The position numbers and the translations under genes were made by a program. Under the pieces are notes generated by a model. That model saw only the letters and a list, made by a program, of their open reading frames with translations, ran no database searches and had not been told where the DNA came from. A stretch of 64,000 nt of DNA from Cervus elaphus (taxonomy: Eukaryota; Chordata; Mammalia; Artiodactyla; Cervidae), in NCBI RefSeq assembly GCF_910594005.1, contig NC_057823.1:98752015-98816014 (forward strand). Direction: 5' to 3'. Of the stretch, positions 11,823 through 23,450 are shown one piece after another (the first letter of the stretch is position 1; each line of letters begins with the position of its first letter).

Positions 11823-12059
11823 TGATAAGTCTGGCTAAAGGTTTGTCAATTTTGTTTATCTTCTCAGAGAACCAACTTTTAGTTGTATTAATCTTTACTA
11901 TTTTTTTTTTTTACTCCTTTTTCATTTATTTCTGCTTGGATCTTTAAGATTTCTTTCCTTCTACTAGTTTTGGATTTTTGTTGTTGTTCTTCTTCTTTTT
12001 CCAGTTGTTTTAGGTGTTAAGTTAGGTTGTCTATTTGATGTTTTTCTTGTTTCCAATCC

Positions 12060-12716
12060 TCATATCAGACAAAATAGACCTTAAAATGAAGAAAACTGCA
12101 AGAGATAGGGGAGGACACTGCATAACAATCAAGGGATCAATCTAAGAGGAAGACATAACAATTGTAACCATGCACCCAACATAGGAGCACCTCAATACAT
12201 AAGACAAACACTAACAGACATAAAAGGAGAAACTGACAGTAACACAATAATAGTGTGAGACTTTAACACCCCACTCACACCAATGGACAGATCATCAAAA
12301 CAGAAAATTAATAAGGAAACACTAGTCTTAAATGATACATTAAATGAGATGGATCTCATTGATATCTTCAGGACATTCCATCCAAATGCAGAAGAATACA
12401 CCTTCTCTAGTGCACATGAAACATTCTCCAGGACAGACCACATCTTGGGTCACAAATCAAACCTCAGTAAATTCAAGAAAATTGAAATCATATCAAGCAT
12501 CTTCTCTGACCACAATGCTATGAGACTAGATATCAATTACAAGAAAAAAGGCTGTGAGAAACACAAACACATAGAGATTAAACAATGCATTTCTAAATAA
12601 CCAACAGGTTACTGAAGAAATCAAAAGGGAAATCAAAAAAATTCTAGAAACAAATGACAATGAAAACACAACTCAAAACCTATGAGATGCAGCAAAAGCA
12701 GTTCTAAGAGGGAAGA
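12060..12716 (+). mobile_element. Inverted L1 endonuclease segment (5' inversion)
   Basis: Sense-strand L1 ORF2 from the middle of the endonuclease domain to the EN-RT linker (ending AGTTCTAAGAGGGAAG). It is flipped relative to the adjoining RT segment. The ORF2 point at its right end lies only a few tens of bases upstream of the ORF2 point at which the RT segment starts (near 12058). That is the arrangement expected from twin-primed L1 insertion: the upstream block is inverted and a small stretch at the break is lost. Confidence 0.85.
12283..12600 (+). pseudogene. L1 ORF2p endonuclease remnant
   Basis: A 105-codon open frame covers the C-terminal half of the APE-type endonuclease. DHILGHKS (D52, H53) and SDHNAMRLDI (S75, D76, H77) are the conserved catalytic and phosphate-binding signatures of that fold; GDFNTP upstream is damaged (TGTGAGACTTTAACACC around 12255). 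The frame then breaks after 12600, but L1 sequence continues to 12716. Confidence 0.85.
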
Positions 12717-14739
12717 TCTGAGGCATAAACATTTTTTAACAAGATATCAGAGAAGTCAATTTACTGATGATTTATGGATTCTCATATCACATCTTTAAAT
12801 TAAAGAGACATTTACTAAACACCTGGTAGGGCTGAAGTTCTGTACTGAGTACTTTAGAACTGTCCCTGAAGATTACATTACAGTGAGAAAAAATATGTAA
12901 AGCGTAGAAGAGGGAATCCGAGCCTACTCTGGAAAATTTCAGGATATTTTTTATATTACCTTTCCTCATCAATAAAACTATCTATCTCAAGTTTAAGTAT
13001 ATAATTACTTGTATAAGTTCATTATTTTTAAATTACAAGGTTCATGAGGATGGTGAATAGCCATTTTTTAACATCTTTAGCTCCTGAGTCAACCATACTA
13101 TTTAGCATATAGTTTAGCAGACACTCTGTTAAATAAATGGCAAGCAGTGTAAGTTGTCTAAGTTGTGATCAAAAGATAAGCTCAATTAGCTGGTCAAAAG
13201 TTTGCTGGGAAGGGTGAGGTTGAAGTGAAAGCAAGACGGGGTAGGGTATTTGTGATACAGCGGTGTTACATTGGGTGGAGCGCACAGGCCAAGGTATGAA
13301 GCCTGAGAGGTGAGAGATGCCACATGTGATATAGTTCCAAACAGGATATTTCTGGAGATGGAAGCTTAAGTCAAACAGATTTTATCCAAAACATTGACTG
13401 GCTATGTTTCCCTTGATAAGGAGCCAAATCCATGCCTGAAGGACAAAGATGGCATAAACTTGCACTGATACTATCACTACCTTCTTAAATAAACTGAACA
13501 GGCTTAATTATTTTGTCACCCTTCAAGGCAAACTCTCAAACGGAACCAATATGGTGTCCGAAAAATGTATTTAAGCCAAGAATAGAAACCTTTTTGCTGA
13601 GCTCGTTCAAGACAAGAGGAGGCTTCAAAAGTTTTTCAACAGGGAGGTAATAACATCAAATGTGTGGTTTAGTTTACTTTTATGGTAGAAGGTTGATAAG
13701 AGATACTGCAAGCAGTAAGAGCTTATAAAGTAAATTTAATAATTTATAAGAAATATAAATAAAACATGTTAAAGAAAAATTACTGTCACTTCTTTTGTAA
13801 CTGATGATTAATTTATCCACTGCCATTTTAGTCAGTTTTCTAGCATATTTTTTTTTCAGTTTTTATTTCTTCCTTCTTTTTACTTCTTTGTAGCAGACCT
13901 TGTAGTTTATTTTCACTTCATAAGAAATTGGTTTTTACTATTTATATACTCATTAAGATTACAAAGTATTGGGCTTCTCTTCCAGAAACCGGGTTAATAT
14001 CTTAGTATCCACAGTATTTCATAAAGTGACTTATTCCTTCAAGTCTTCTGATAGAACATTCTCTTATACTATTTGAGCTGCTCTAGATTAAAACAGCTTA
14101 CTGTGGGCTTAACTCACTGATTAGTATTTTCTTATGGAAACAAATAAAATACATTCTGTTAAACAGTTCCCTCTGATCATTTTCATTTTACTTATCCGGA
14201 GAGAATGAAATAAATTAATTACAATATCTCCATTTTTAATTATGTTTCTTGTTAAATATAAATCAGCATATATCCTAAAGAAAAATATGTATTTGAACCC
14301 TCAGATATGCTTAATTTTATTCTAATGAATTTTTTTCAGACAATTTTGATGAATGGGAGATCAACTGCCTGTATACATGATTTTTTTTTTCATTTGCAAT
14401 GCTTAAAAAACTGAGGTTATAAAAGATGTTGTCTTACCCAAACACACTGCAGTGAAAACTAGAATCAAATACCCAAAGACTGTCAAACATAAAATTGTAA
14501 ATCAGAGGCTGAAAGTTTGATTTCCCTATTTTCTAGTATTTCTCACTTCACAACCCATAACAAAGTTGTTGATCTAAAAAAATCAAACAAACAAAACAAA
14601 ACAAAAAAAAAAACCACCAAGGAACAGTCATTTAACAGATTGCAGCTTTGTGCACAGTATTTCCATAGCAGAGAGTTTCCATTTTTCTACTTAATGATTT
14701 CCAAATAGTCATGCCTAATTATACTAGTACATCATTGGT
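12717..14739. other. Non-repetitive DNA
   Basis: The part at 13190-13640 is less AT-rich than its surroundings, but I see no domain-bearing ORF. The run at 14576-14612 is A-rich low-complexity sequence (AAAC units). Confidence 0.45.
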
Positions 14740-15420
14740 CAAATATTTTCCCCATCATCATTTTAACAGTATTATCTACTTAAATTGAAGCCTTATTCAT
14801 TCTTTCCTCAACATTATTTTCAGTGTCCTTGAATACAGTAATATGCAAATAATCTGTTTCACACGATATTTTCACCCACTAATTTTAGCATCATCAATGG
14901 ATCTTATATGCAATATTTCTTTCTTTGGTATTTTTCCAAAATCAATATTTATTTTATTTATGTTATTTATTTTGATGTTTAAACTGTCTCAGATTTGGCC
15001 ACTGAGTTCTCCATGTTGGTGCTACTGTTCTTTTTTAATGATGTATATATTTGAGTACTTCTTTAATTAGCATACTGATGTTCTAGGCTTACTGTATAAT
15101 TTCCCTAACCTCACAAGATTTTTACAAGGAGCTCCATTTGTTTATTATTTTCTGTTTGTTTGTTTTTACTGGAAAATAGTAATTGGAAACAAAGATTTGG
15201 ACAGTAGGTGTGACCAGTGCCATTAGATACTAACACCAGATACTGTTCCTATATATGAAAATGTACATCTATATATTTCTATATCTAGCCATTTGTGTGT
15301 GTGCGTGTGTATAAAATCATACTGATAACTCTCATTCCAGTCTCTCACCACAGAGATCATTCTAGCCTTCCTCCTCTCTTTTATAATTGTTTTTCTCTAA
15401 TAATGTGAAATCTAGCTATC
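14740..15420 (-). mobile_element. Old L1M-type 3' region, antisense
   Basis: Landmarks such as GGCCACTGAGTTCTCCATG, TGTTCTAGGCTTACTGTAT, AACAAAGATTTGGACAGTAG and the TATATCTAGCCATTTGTGTG run are decayed versions of an L1M 3'-region repeat read on the minus strand. The assignment rests on remembered consensus features and the subfamily is uncertain. Confidence 0.45.
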
Positions 15421-15623
15421 ATGCACAATATATTTACTAACTACAGTAATACACATAATTAAAAATGAAGGTGTTTCACAGAATAACAAATTTCTGGGTA
15501 AAAAACAAATTTATTAACTAGAATAAAATATTTTAAAGATTTTAAAAACTTAAGCCTTCAAGCATACAGTTAAAATACTGTTTATCAAAATTATATGTTA
15601 GTTCTTCTCTTCTCCATCATCTT

Positions 15624-16566
15624 AACTGGTTCCAAATTGAGAAAGGAGTATGTCAAGGCTGTGTATTGTCACCCTGCTTATTTAACTTACATGCAGAGTA
15701 CATCATGAGAAACGCTGGGCTGGAGGAAGCACAAGCTGGAATCAAGATTGCTGGGAGAAATATCAATAACCTCAGATATGCAGATGACACCACCCTTATG
15801 GCAGAAAGTGAAGAAGAACTAAAGAGCCTCTTGATGAAGGTGAAAGAGGAGAGGGAAAAAGCTGGCTTAAAGTTCAACATTCAGAAAACTAAGATCATGG
15901 CATCCAGTCCCATCACTTCATGGCAAATAGATGGGGAAATAGTGGAAACAGTGGCTGACTTTATTTTGGGGGACTCCAAAATCACTGCAAATGGTGATTG
16001 CAGCCATGAAATTCAAAGACACTTACTCCTTGGAAGGAAAGTTATGACCAACCTAGATAGCATATTAAAATGCAGAGACATTACTTTGTCACCAAAGGTC
16101 CATCTAGTCAACACTATGGTTTTTCCAGTGGTCATGTATGGATGTGAGAGTTGGACTATAAAGAAAGCTGAACACTGAAGAACTGATGCTTTTGAACTGT
16201 GGTGTTGGAGAAGATTCTTGAGAGTCCCTTGGAATGCAAGGAGATCCAACCAGTCCATCCTAAAGGAGATCAGTCCTGGGTGTTCATTGGAAGGACTGAT
16301 GTTGAAACTGAAGCTCCAATAGTTTGGCCATCTGATGTGAAGAGCTGACTCATTTGAAAAGACCCTGATGCTGGGAAAGATTGAGGGCAGGAGGAGAAGG
16401 GGATAACAGAGGATGAGGTGGTTGGATGGCATCATCAATGCGATGGACATAAGTTTGGGTGGACTCCGGGTGTTGGTAATGGACTGGGAGGCCTGGCGTG
16501 CTGCGGTTCATGGGGTTGCAAAGTGTCAGACATGACTGAGCGACTGAATTGAACTGAACTGAACTG
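15624..16566 (+). mobile_element. BovB LINE, 3' 0.94 kb
   Basis: It starts abruptly at ACTGGTTCC in the RT region and ends with the GAACTGAACTGAACTG terminal repeat. It carries one of the best preserved BovB frames in the window (15666-16178). The 3' third has a stop (AAGCTGAACACTGA) in place of the usual codon in AEHQRIDAF. Confidence 0.95.
15666..16178 (+). pseudogene. BovB reverse-transcriptase remnant with YADD
   Basis: A 170-codon frame runs from SPCLFNLHAEYIMRNAGL through the RT active site YADD (residues 38-41) and KFNIQKTKIM to VMYGCESWTIKKAEH, where a TGA ends it. It corresponds to RT motif C (palm) onward and part of the C-terminal domain of the RTE-type ORF. The endonuclease, fingers and first catalytic Asp are missing through 5' truncation, so it is not functional. 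Confidence 0.92.
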
Positions 16567-16599
16567 TAATATAATTAGGTTCCCTTGTTACTGTGTGTA

Positions 16600-17432
16600 G
16601 TCAATACCAGGTCAATCCCTTTTCCCTTACTTGTTGATTCTAATTATTTATATATGAATGTAGGGGGTATGTGATATATGAACACAGTTCTAGTAATAAC
16701 TGCTATGCAAGTGGGATTGCATACTTACATTTCTTTAGGTAAGGTCATGTGTATTAGTAGTTTGTTCAGTATCACCAAATGTCCTCCAGGAGAGATGTAC
16801 CCAATCACATTCCTGCCAGCAATGTATGACTACATCTGTTTCCCTCTAACCTCATAATTTTACAATTTTTACCATTCTGATAGGGGAAAGAGTTTGAGAT
16901 TTTTCCTTTTAGGAACCATGTCTTTTTCTGAGTATGTATGGGTTTCCTGTTCATGTCTTTTTTCCCATTTTTCTTCTTGGATTTTGTTTCCATGTTGTTA
17001 AGTTTTTAAGACTATATTGCATATTAGAAATATGAAGTCCCCATAGTTAACATTCTATTTTCTCTTAGTTTTCACTTGTCTTTCAGTTTTTCTTTCAATG
17101 TTATTCACAATGCAACTTTTTAAACATGTAAAATATATGAATCATTTATTATCCTTGGATATTGAGTAAAAGCTAAAAATTCTTTATCTATACCAATGGT
17201 AAAGAGAAAATCACCCATGATTATTGTTCTATCTGTATGGTTTAATTTTTTAACCTTAGATCCTTAATCCATATATGTTTTATCTTTTTTGTGGCATAAG
17301 ATAAGGATCATATATGATTTATTAAAGAACAGATTTTTACTCCAATGATTTAAGATTTCATCTACATGATACACAGAATTTCCATATATTTTGGTCTGTT
17401 TGTGAGTTTTTTATCTAAATCTAATAACTTAT

Positions 17433-17463
<31 letters not shown>

Positions 17464-17535
17464 ATATACATATATATCACTTTTTAGAGATGTTATAGTA
17501 TGGTTTAATATCTTGTAGGTGCTTTTCAAGCCTTT
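16600..17535 (-). mobile_element. Old L1M, antisense ORF2 tail and 3' region
   Basis: Antisense L1 landmarks appear in the expected order: CCTGCCAGCAATGTATGACT, CCATTCTGATAGG, then the LINE block CTTAGATCCTTAATCCATAT, AACTCCATTTA-like spacing, CATATATTTTGGTCTG and the closing GGTTTAATATCTTGTAGG. It is heavily diverged. A TG-rich microsatellite has expanded inside it (17439-17476). Confidence 0.65.
17439..17476. repeat. (TG)n(TA)n microsatellite
   Basis: About 12 TG units followed by TATATACATATATA, lying inside the old L1. Confidence 0.95.
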
Positions 17536-17699
17536 TGCAATTTAGTCTTTTAGTCTTTTCCCCCTTTTGCAATGAGAAATAATTGCAAGGAAGTGCACCA
17601 AGGAAGTGCACCAGAATCTTCACTGAATAAACAAAGGCATATAATTTTTGGAATAATTTAAAAATCCAAAGTTGTGATTTTTCAGTAAATGTAAATAGT

Positions 17700-17772
17700 A
17701 AGATTAATATGCTGTATATCTGAAACTAATACAACACTATAAATTAACTATATTTCAATTAAAAATTTTAAA
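17700..17772 (+). mobile_element. L1 3'-end scrap
   Basis: ATATCTGAAACTAATACAAC followed by ACTATAAATTAACTATATTT matches the 3' end of old L1s; the same motif closes the copy ending at 20925. Only the terminal 70 bp are present. Confidence 0.7.
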
Positions 17773-18010
17773 ATATTAATATGTAGTAAGACCACTACTT
17801 TGTCAAACCACTGACAGAATAAATTAGTACTCAGTTACAAAATATTTCAGTTTTGTTTTAAAATTAATGACTCCTAATAATATTTTTAATGTACTTAAAT
17901 GTGTGAGTCAGAGGATTTTGAGCCTGTGATTACTTAAACATTTTGCTTGTTTTTAAGAATCTAGTTTATAAAACTGAATTTAAAAAACAATAGAAAGATA
18001 AATGTAGACA

Positions 18011-20438
18011 TAGGCATACATCATTATATTGTGGTTTGCTTCACTGCGTTATATAGATACTGCATTTTTTTACAAATTGAAGCTCTGTAGAAACCCTGTG
18101 TCAATCAACTAAATTGGTACCATTTCTCCAATAGCATGTGCTCCCTTCTAGTCTGTGTCTCACATTTTGGTAATTATCATAATATTTCAAGCATTTTCAT
18201 TATTATTGTATTTGCTATGGTGAGCAATAAGCTTTGATGATATCATACAGCTGTTTTGGGGCACCACCAATCAAAGATATAAAAAATGGCAAACAATCAA
18301 TAAATGTGTGCATTCTGATTGCTCCACGAACAGGCAGTTCACAATTTTCCCATGTTTCTCCCTCTCCTGAAGCCTCCCTATTCCCTAGGACACAATATTA
18401 ATCTTAGGCCAATTAATCACCCTACAAATTCCTCTAATTATTCAAGTGAAAGGAGTCACACATCTCTCACTTTAAATCCAATGCTAGAACTGATTAAGCC
18501 TGTGAGAAAGAGGTATCAAAAGCCAAGACAGCCTGAAGGTGAGGCCGCTTACATCAGTTAGCCAAGTTGTGGATGCAAAAGGAAAGTTATTGAAAGAAAT
18601 TATAAAGACTACTCCAGTTGAACACACAAATGGTAAGTGGAACAGCCTTATTGCTGATATGGAGAAAGTTTCAGTGGTCTGGATAGAAGATAAAATCAAC
18701 CACAGTATTCCCTTAAGCCAAAACCTAGTCCAGAGCAAGGCCTTAATGCTCTTCAATTCTATGAAGGCCACAGAGATGAGGAAGCTGCAGTAGTAGTCCG
18801 TAGCCAGATCTGGTTCATAAGGTTGAAGGAAAGAAGCTGCCTCCATAAAGTAAAAGTACCAGATGAAGCAGCAAGTGATGATGTATTGATAGAAGCTGCA
18901 GCAAGTTATCTAGAAGATCTATGATAATGAATAATGGTTGGCGACACTAAACAGCAGATTTTCAGGGTTAACAAAACAAGGTTATATTGAAAGATCCAGT
19001 CTAGGATTTTCATTGTTAGAGAGAAGTCAATGTCTGGCTTCAAAGCTTCAAAGGACAGGCTGAATCTCTTGTTAGGGGCTAGTGCAGCCCAAGACTTAAA
19101 ATTGAAGCCAGTGCTCAATTACCATTCTGAAAATTTGGGGGCCCTTAAGAATTTTGCACAATCTATTCTGCCTGTGCTCTGTAAAGCCCAAATGACAACA
19201 CATCTGCTTACAACATGGATTACTGAATATTTTAAGCCTACTGCTAAGACTTACTGCTCAAAAAAGAAAAAAAAAAAAAAGAATTCCCTTTCATGATATT
19301 GTTGCTCATTGACAATACACCTGGTCATCCAAAAGCTCTGATGAGGATGGACAGGGTTATTCATGTTGTCTTCATGTCTGCAAACATAACATCCATTGTA
19401 CAGCCCATAGATGAAGGAGTTGTTTAGAATTTCAATTATTGTTCTTTAACAAACACATTTTGTACAGTTATAGCTGTCATAGACAGTGATTCTCCTGATG
19501 GAACTGGGCAAAGCCAATTGAAAACATGAAAAGGATTCACCAGTCTAGATGCCAGGAAGGACATTCATGATTCATGGGAAGAGGTAAAAAAAAATCAACA
19601 TGAGTGAGTTTGGAAGAAAGTGATTCTAACTCACATGGATGACTTCGAGGGGTTCAAGATTTCAGCAGAAGAAATAACTACAGATGTGGTAGAAATAGCA
19701 AATTAACTAGAATTAGAAGTGGAGTGTGAAGGTATGACTGAATTGCCGAAATCTCGTGATAAAACCGTAATGGATGAGGAGTTGCTTCTTGGTTTCTTCA
19801 GACGAACAAAGACGAACAAAGAAAATGATTTCTTCAAATGGAAACTACTCGTGGTGAAGATGCTGAGAAGACTGTTGAAATAACAAAAGGATTTAAAATA
19901 TTACATAAACTTAGTTGCTAAAGCAGTGGCAAAGTTTAAGAGGATTAAATTCAATTTTGAAAGAAGTACTAATGTGGACAGAATGTTTTCAAACAGCACT
20001 GCATATTATAGAGAAAGTGTTCATGAAAAGAGGAGCTCACTGATGTAGCAAGCCTTGTTGTCTTATTTTAAGAAAGCGCCATGCCACCCCAACCTTCAGT
20101 CAACAGCCATCCACATCTGGGTAAGGCCCTCCACCTGCAAAAATATTACAACTCCCTGAAAGCTCAGATGATGGCTAGCATTTTTAGCAATAAAACATTT
20201 TTTAAATTAAGGTATGAAAATTTTTTTTTTTTTTAGATATACTATCGTACACTTAACTGGAGAAAGAATGGGCTCCAGTATTCTTGCCTGGGAAGTCCTA
20301 TGGTAGGCTATAGTATGATGTAACCAAAACTTATATATGCACCGGGAAATAAAAAATGTGTGTGACTTGCTTTACTGTGATATTTGCTTTGTTATGGTGA
20401 TCTGGAACCAAATGTATAATATCTCCAAGGTATGCCTC
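18011..20438 (+). mobile_element. Tigger1 DNA transposon, nearly full length
   Basis: A 2.4-kb pogo/Tigger element. The 5' end TAGGCATACATC and the 3' end (minus-strand view AGGCATACCTTGGAGAT) are the Tigger1 terminal inverted repeats; the flanking TA pair has decayed (CA at left, AA at right). Transposase remnants read on the plus strand: SERSHTSLTLNPMLELIKP (18319-18561, DNA-binding region), NSLIADMEKVSVVWIED and NHSIPLSQNLVQSKALMLF (18539-18793), MSGFKASKDRLNLLLGASAA and LKPVLNYHSENLGALKNFA (19030-19296, DDE catalytic region). Multiple frameshifts and stops make it a fossil. A small SINE-like filler sits at 20257-20303. Confidence 0.92.
20257..20303 (+). repeat. Bov-tA-like filler inside Tigger1
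   Basis: About 45 bp resembling the middle of Bov-tA (GGAGAAAGAATGGGCTCCAG, then TTCTTGCCTGGGAAGTCCTA) interrupts the Tigger1 3' region between ACTTAACT and TAGGCTATAG. It has no SINE head and no tail. Confidence 0.65.
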
Positions 20439-20439
20439 A

Positions 20440-20925
20440 ATAGAGACAAGTGTGTGTGTATGTGTGTGTACAAACATGCACACACCGGACTATTGTTAAA
20501 TCATAAAAAAGAATGAAATTTTGCCAACTGCAACAACAGGGATGGACCTGGAGGGTATTATGCTTAGTTAAATAGGAACATACAGAAAAAGACAAACACT
20601 GTATGCTTTCACTTATATGTAGAATTTATAAAGTAAAACAAATAAAAGAATATAACAAAACAAAAACCAACTCACAGAGAACAAACTAGTAGTAACCAGA
20701 GTGGGTAGGGGTAAGTTAAGGAGATTAAGAGATACAGACTATTAGGTTTAAAATAAATAAGTTATAAAGAATTAATGTACAGAACAGAAATTATAGCCAA
20801 TATATTAAAAATAACTTTGTATGGACTATAGTGCATAAAAATATTGAATCATTATGTTGTACACCTGAAACTAATACAATATTGTAAATCAACTAAACTT
20901 ATAAAAAATAAAAGTGCAAAAGTTT
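20440..20925 (+). mobile_element. Old L1, 3' end
   Basis: The CATAAAAAAGAATGAAATTT block, GGGATGGACCTGGAGGGTAT, CACTTATATGTAGAATTTA and the closing ACACCTGAAACTAATACAAT with A-rich end give the ORF2 tail and 3' UTR of an old L1 in sense orientation. Confidence 0.8.
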
Positions 20926-23450
20926 TTTATTCAGAGGAAGTGCTTGATACAGAATGGTTTTCAACTCCTTGTTTATGTTTTTCTAAATATAACTAAATTT
21001 ATATTAACAGGCTTAACAATTATTTATTAAACTCAACTAAGTACTATATAATATTCTAGGAAAGAGGAGAGGAATCAGTTACGCCTTTTGGATTTTCAGT
21101 TGAGTTGGTAGGTGGTTTGATGATGCAGGCTACTGAATTGAGAAAGAAAAGCTCAGATCAGAACCAAAGTGTATATTGCCTCCTTATGCTTGAAATACCT
21201 TGACAACAAAGTACAAAAGTTACGATGTTAATGGATATTTTCTTACGTACACACTGGAAAAAACCATTGCTAAAAATACAAATAGATATACACATAGGAA
21301 TAACACATGCAAGAAGGTAGAGACTGAAAACATGAACTACATTTCATATAAGAAGTCCTGCTGGGATGGGAAACAAATAAATGCAGCAATATCTGGATAT
21401 TTAATTGATGTCAAGGGGAGATTTAAAGGTTTTATATATAAAAAAAGTTTGTCCCAAATGACTAAAGAGAACTTCCTAAGCATCTGTTTACTGCTATTAG
21501 TGTTATTTTTCCTGTTAATATAGTTGAAGTAATATATAAAAGGCTTACTGGCTAATGCTCATTAATAATGCAAAGTATTTGACTACAAATACTGTATGGT
21601 TCAATCAATATTCCACCTGAAACAAATTATCCTAGATAGCATCTGATTGTCTTGGGTTTTCCTAAATTGTTACCTTAAAATTTAATGAACTCTAGACATG
21701 AAATGGGAGTTTAGAGATAAACAGGAAAAGGCTATATTTTAACTCCATGATTTTCTTTATTACTTCTTTCTTTTATTATCTGCAACTACCATCTGCTCAA
21801 TTTCATATCACAGTTATTTGTTTTCCCTTTTAATCTGACTTAAAATTCAATTATGATCTCACCTTAATTAAAGTAATAAGAACTTTATGAACATTATTAT
21901 TAATAATAAATAATGAGTTTCTTGGTACATATATATTTCATATGCATATGACCATAAATATCCAAAAGTAGTTGTTCTTTGTACAAATATTCATGAAGAT
22001 AAATGTATTGGATCCTTTCTAAGAATCTGAACTAATTTCTCTGTTGGTTGATTTTGAAATGTGATTATATGACAGAGGCAGGCCGAACAGGAAGTGTTCA
22101 TCTGTTTTTTGTGTGTGCACTACCTGATTTTCCGTGTGATACATTTTGGGTAACCAGTCATCCATTTGCCTAGGACTATCTGATTTGAACACTAAAAGCC
22201 CAGTCTAGGAAATCTCCCAGTTCTAGGCAAATTGGGGCAGTCGGTCACCACACATTCTAGAAATCACTTTTATTTTAAAGATAAGATACAAATTGCTAAA
22301 AGTTTTTTAAATATTTAAACATTAGTAATCTATTCAGTGTAACACAGCATGTCTTCATTTTGAGAAAAACAGTCCATGAAGTCTGATTTAAGAATGATTT
22401 CAAACCTGTTTTAGAAAGTGCACTGGTTCAAAGAAAGACATTACTGCTTTATAACAAAGATGTACAATACAATCATATGGTTTTCTTTTTCTGAGCTACT
22501 GTCTCTAAACCTAGGCTGAATCAATACTTCTCAATTTGCTTTCAACTTTAAGGTTTTTGCAACTAATATAACACAAAAGTACAGACCACAAAGAAGTGAA
22601 CTTCTGAAGTTTTGAGAGAGGGGGTATGTGGCATGAGCTCTATTGCTCTGAAGAAACAACAAAAAAAGCTTTTTTCCTACAACTAAAGAAGCAGAAAGTC
22701 TCATGGTAGTTACTAAATGTTGCTTACATCTTTTCTCAACAGTGCCTATCATCTGATGAGATTATAAATAGACAAGAATTTGCCAACACTCAATATTTTG
22801 TTCTTGATTCTCACTGCTGACAAAGATCGCTTTCACAACACAATGGATTTCCATAAAACCCTAGGACATGTCCTAGGAGAGTTTCAAGAAGACAGAAAAA
22901 AGTAATGGTAAGAGAAAGCTTAAATGTGGCCTTTTCCTTAATTGGGGGGGTGGTCAATAGTGCAAAGAAAAATAGCCTGTTTGAGGAGATAGCATCAGAC
23001 CGTAAGTTATTAAAGAAAAGAAAAATCTGATTGTTTCAACAATTGGAGAATTATTTCACCTACCTCTGAAGTCAAAGCATATTATCAAACATGTTACAAG
23101 ATATCCCAGCTGGTCCTTAAAGGGCTGAGGTTAGATAAGCCTCTGTAGGGAGGCCAGGGGTCTCCAAGAGGCAGGAGGAAATAGGTGCAGGTGGCGGACT
23201 GTTGTTGTTTTTTTTTTTTTTTCTCTACACAAGATTAAAGGAGCCTCCTTTTAATTCTGCGCTGCCATAATGGCACTTGGTTCCACCTGAATTTAACTTT
23301 TTTTCAAACCTTGAGCTGCTAATGGCTCAGCAAACCAATACCTCTCACTCATGGAAATGTTTTACTTAAGCTATGTTAATGAAATTGCATTTGCTTGGAA
23401 ATCTGCCTTTCTTCAAGATTCATATCAATTGTTTTATAGCCTGGGGTGAC
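20926..23450. other. Repeat-poor DNA
   Basis: No transposon recognised. The ORF at 21200-21523 has no domain and ends in a hydrophobic run; I regard it as chance. The part at 23080-23330 is less AT-rich, contains a poly(T) run at 23206-23222, and is a plausible place to look for conserved non-coding sequence, although conservation cannot be seen from one sequence. Confidence 0.4.

Larger units (their letters stand above)
10941..12058 (-). mobile_element. L1 ORF2 reverse-transcriptase segment
   Basis: Antisense L1 running from the RT active site (10941 side) back toward the ORF2 N-terminal linker (12058 side). There is an internal deletion near 11495, where the CCTGTAGTTTTC block jumps to AAGAATCTGTCTG. 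A bovid L1 3' end is inserted at 11690-11822. The upstream edge GTTTTTCTTGTTTCC abuts the oppositely oriented endonuclease piece at 12060. No L1 3' end follows on the left; BovB takes its place. Confidence 0.9.

Noticed and set aside
18319..19296. Domesticated (exapted) Tigger transposase gene
   Set aside because: The frame shifts at least twice and has stops between DNA-binding and catalytic parts, as in a neutrally decaying copy.
21200..21523. 107-codon ORF with a hydrophobic C-terminus
   Set aside because: AT-rich composition gives this by chance. There is no domain, no upstream promoter features, no splice context and no similarity to a family I know.
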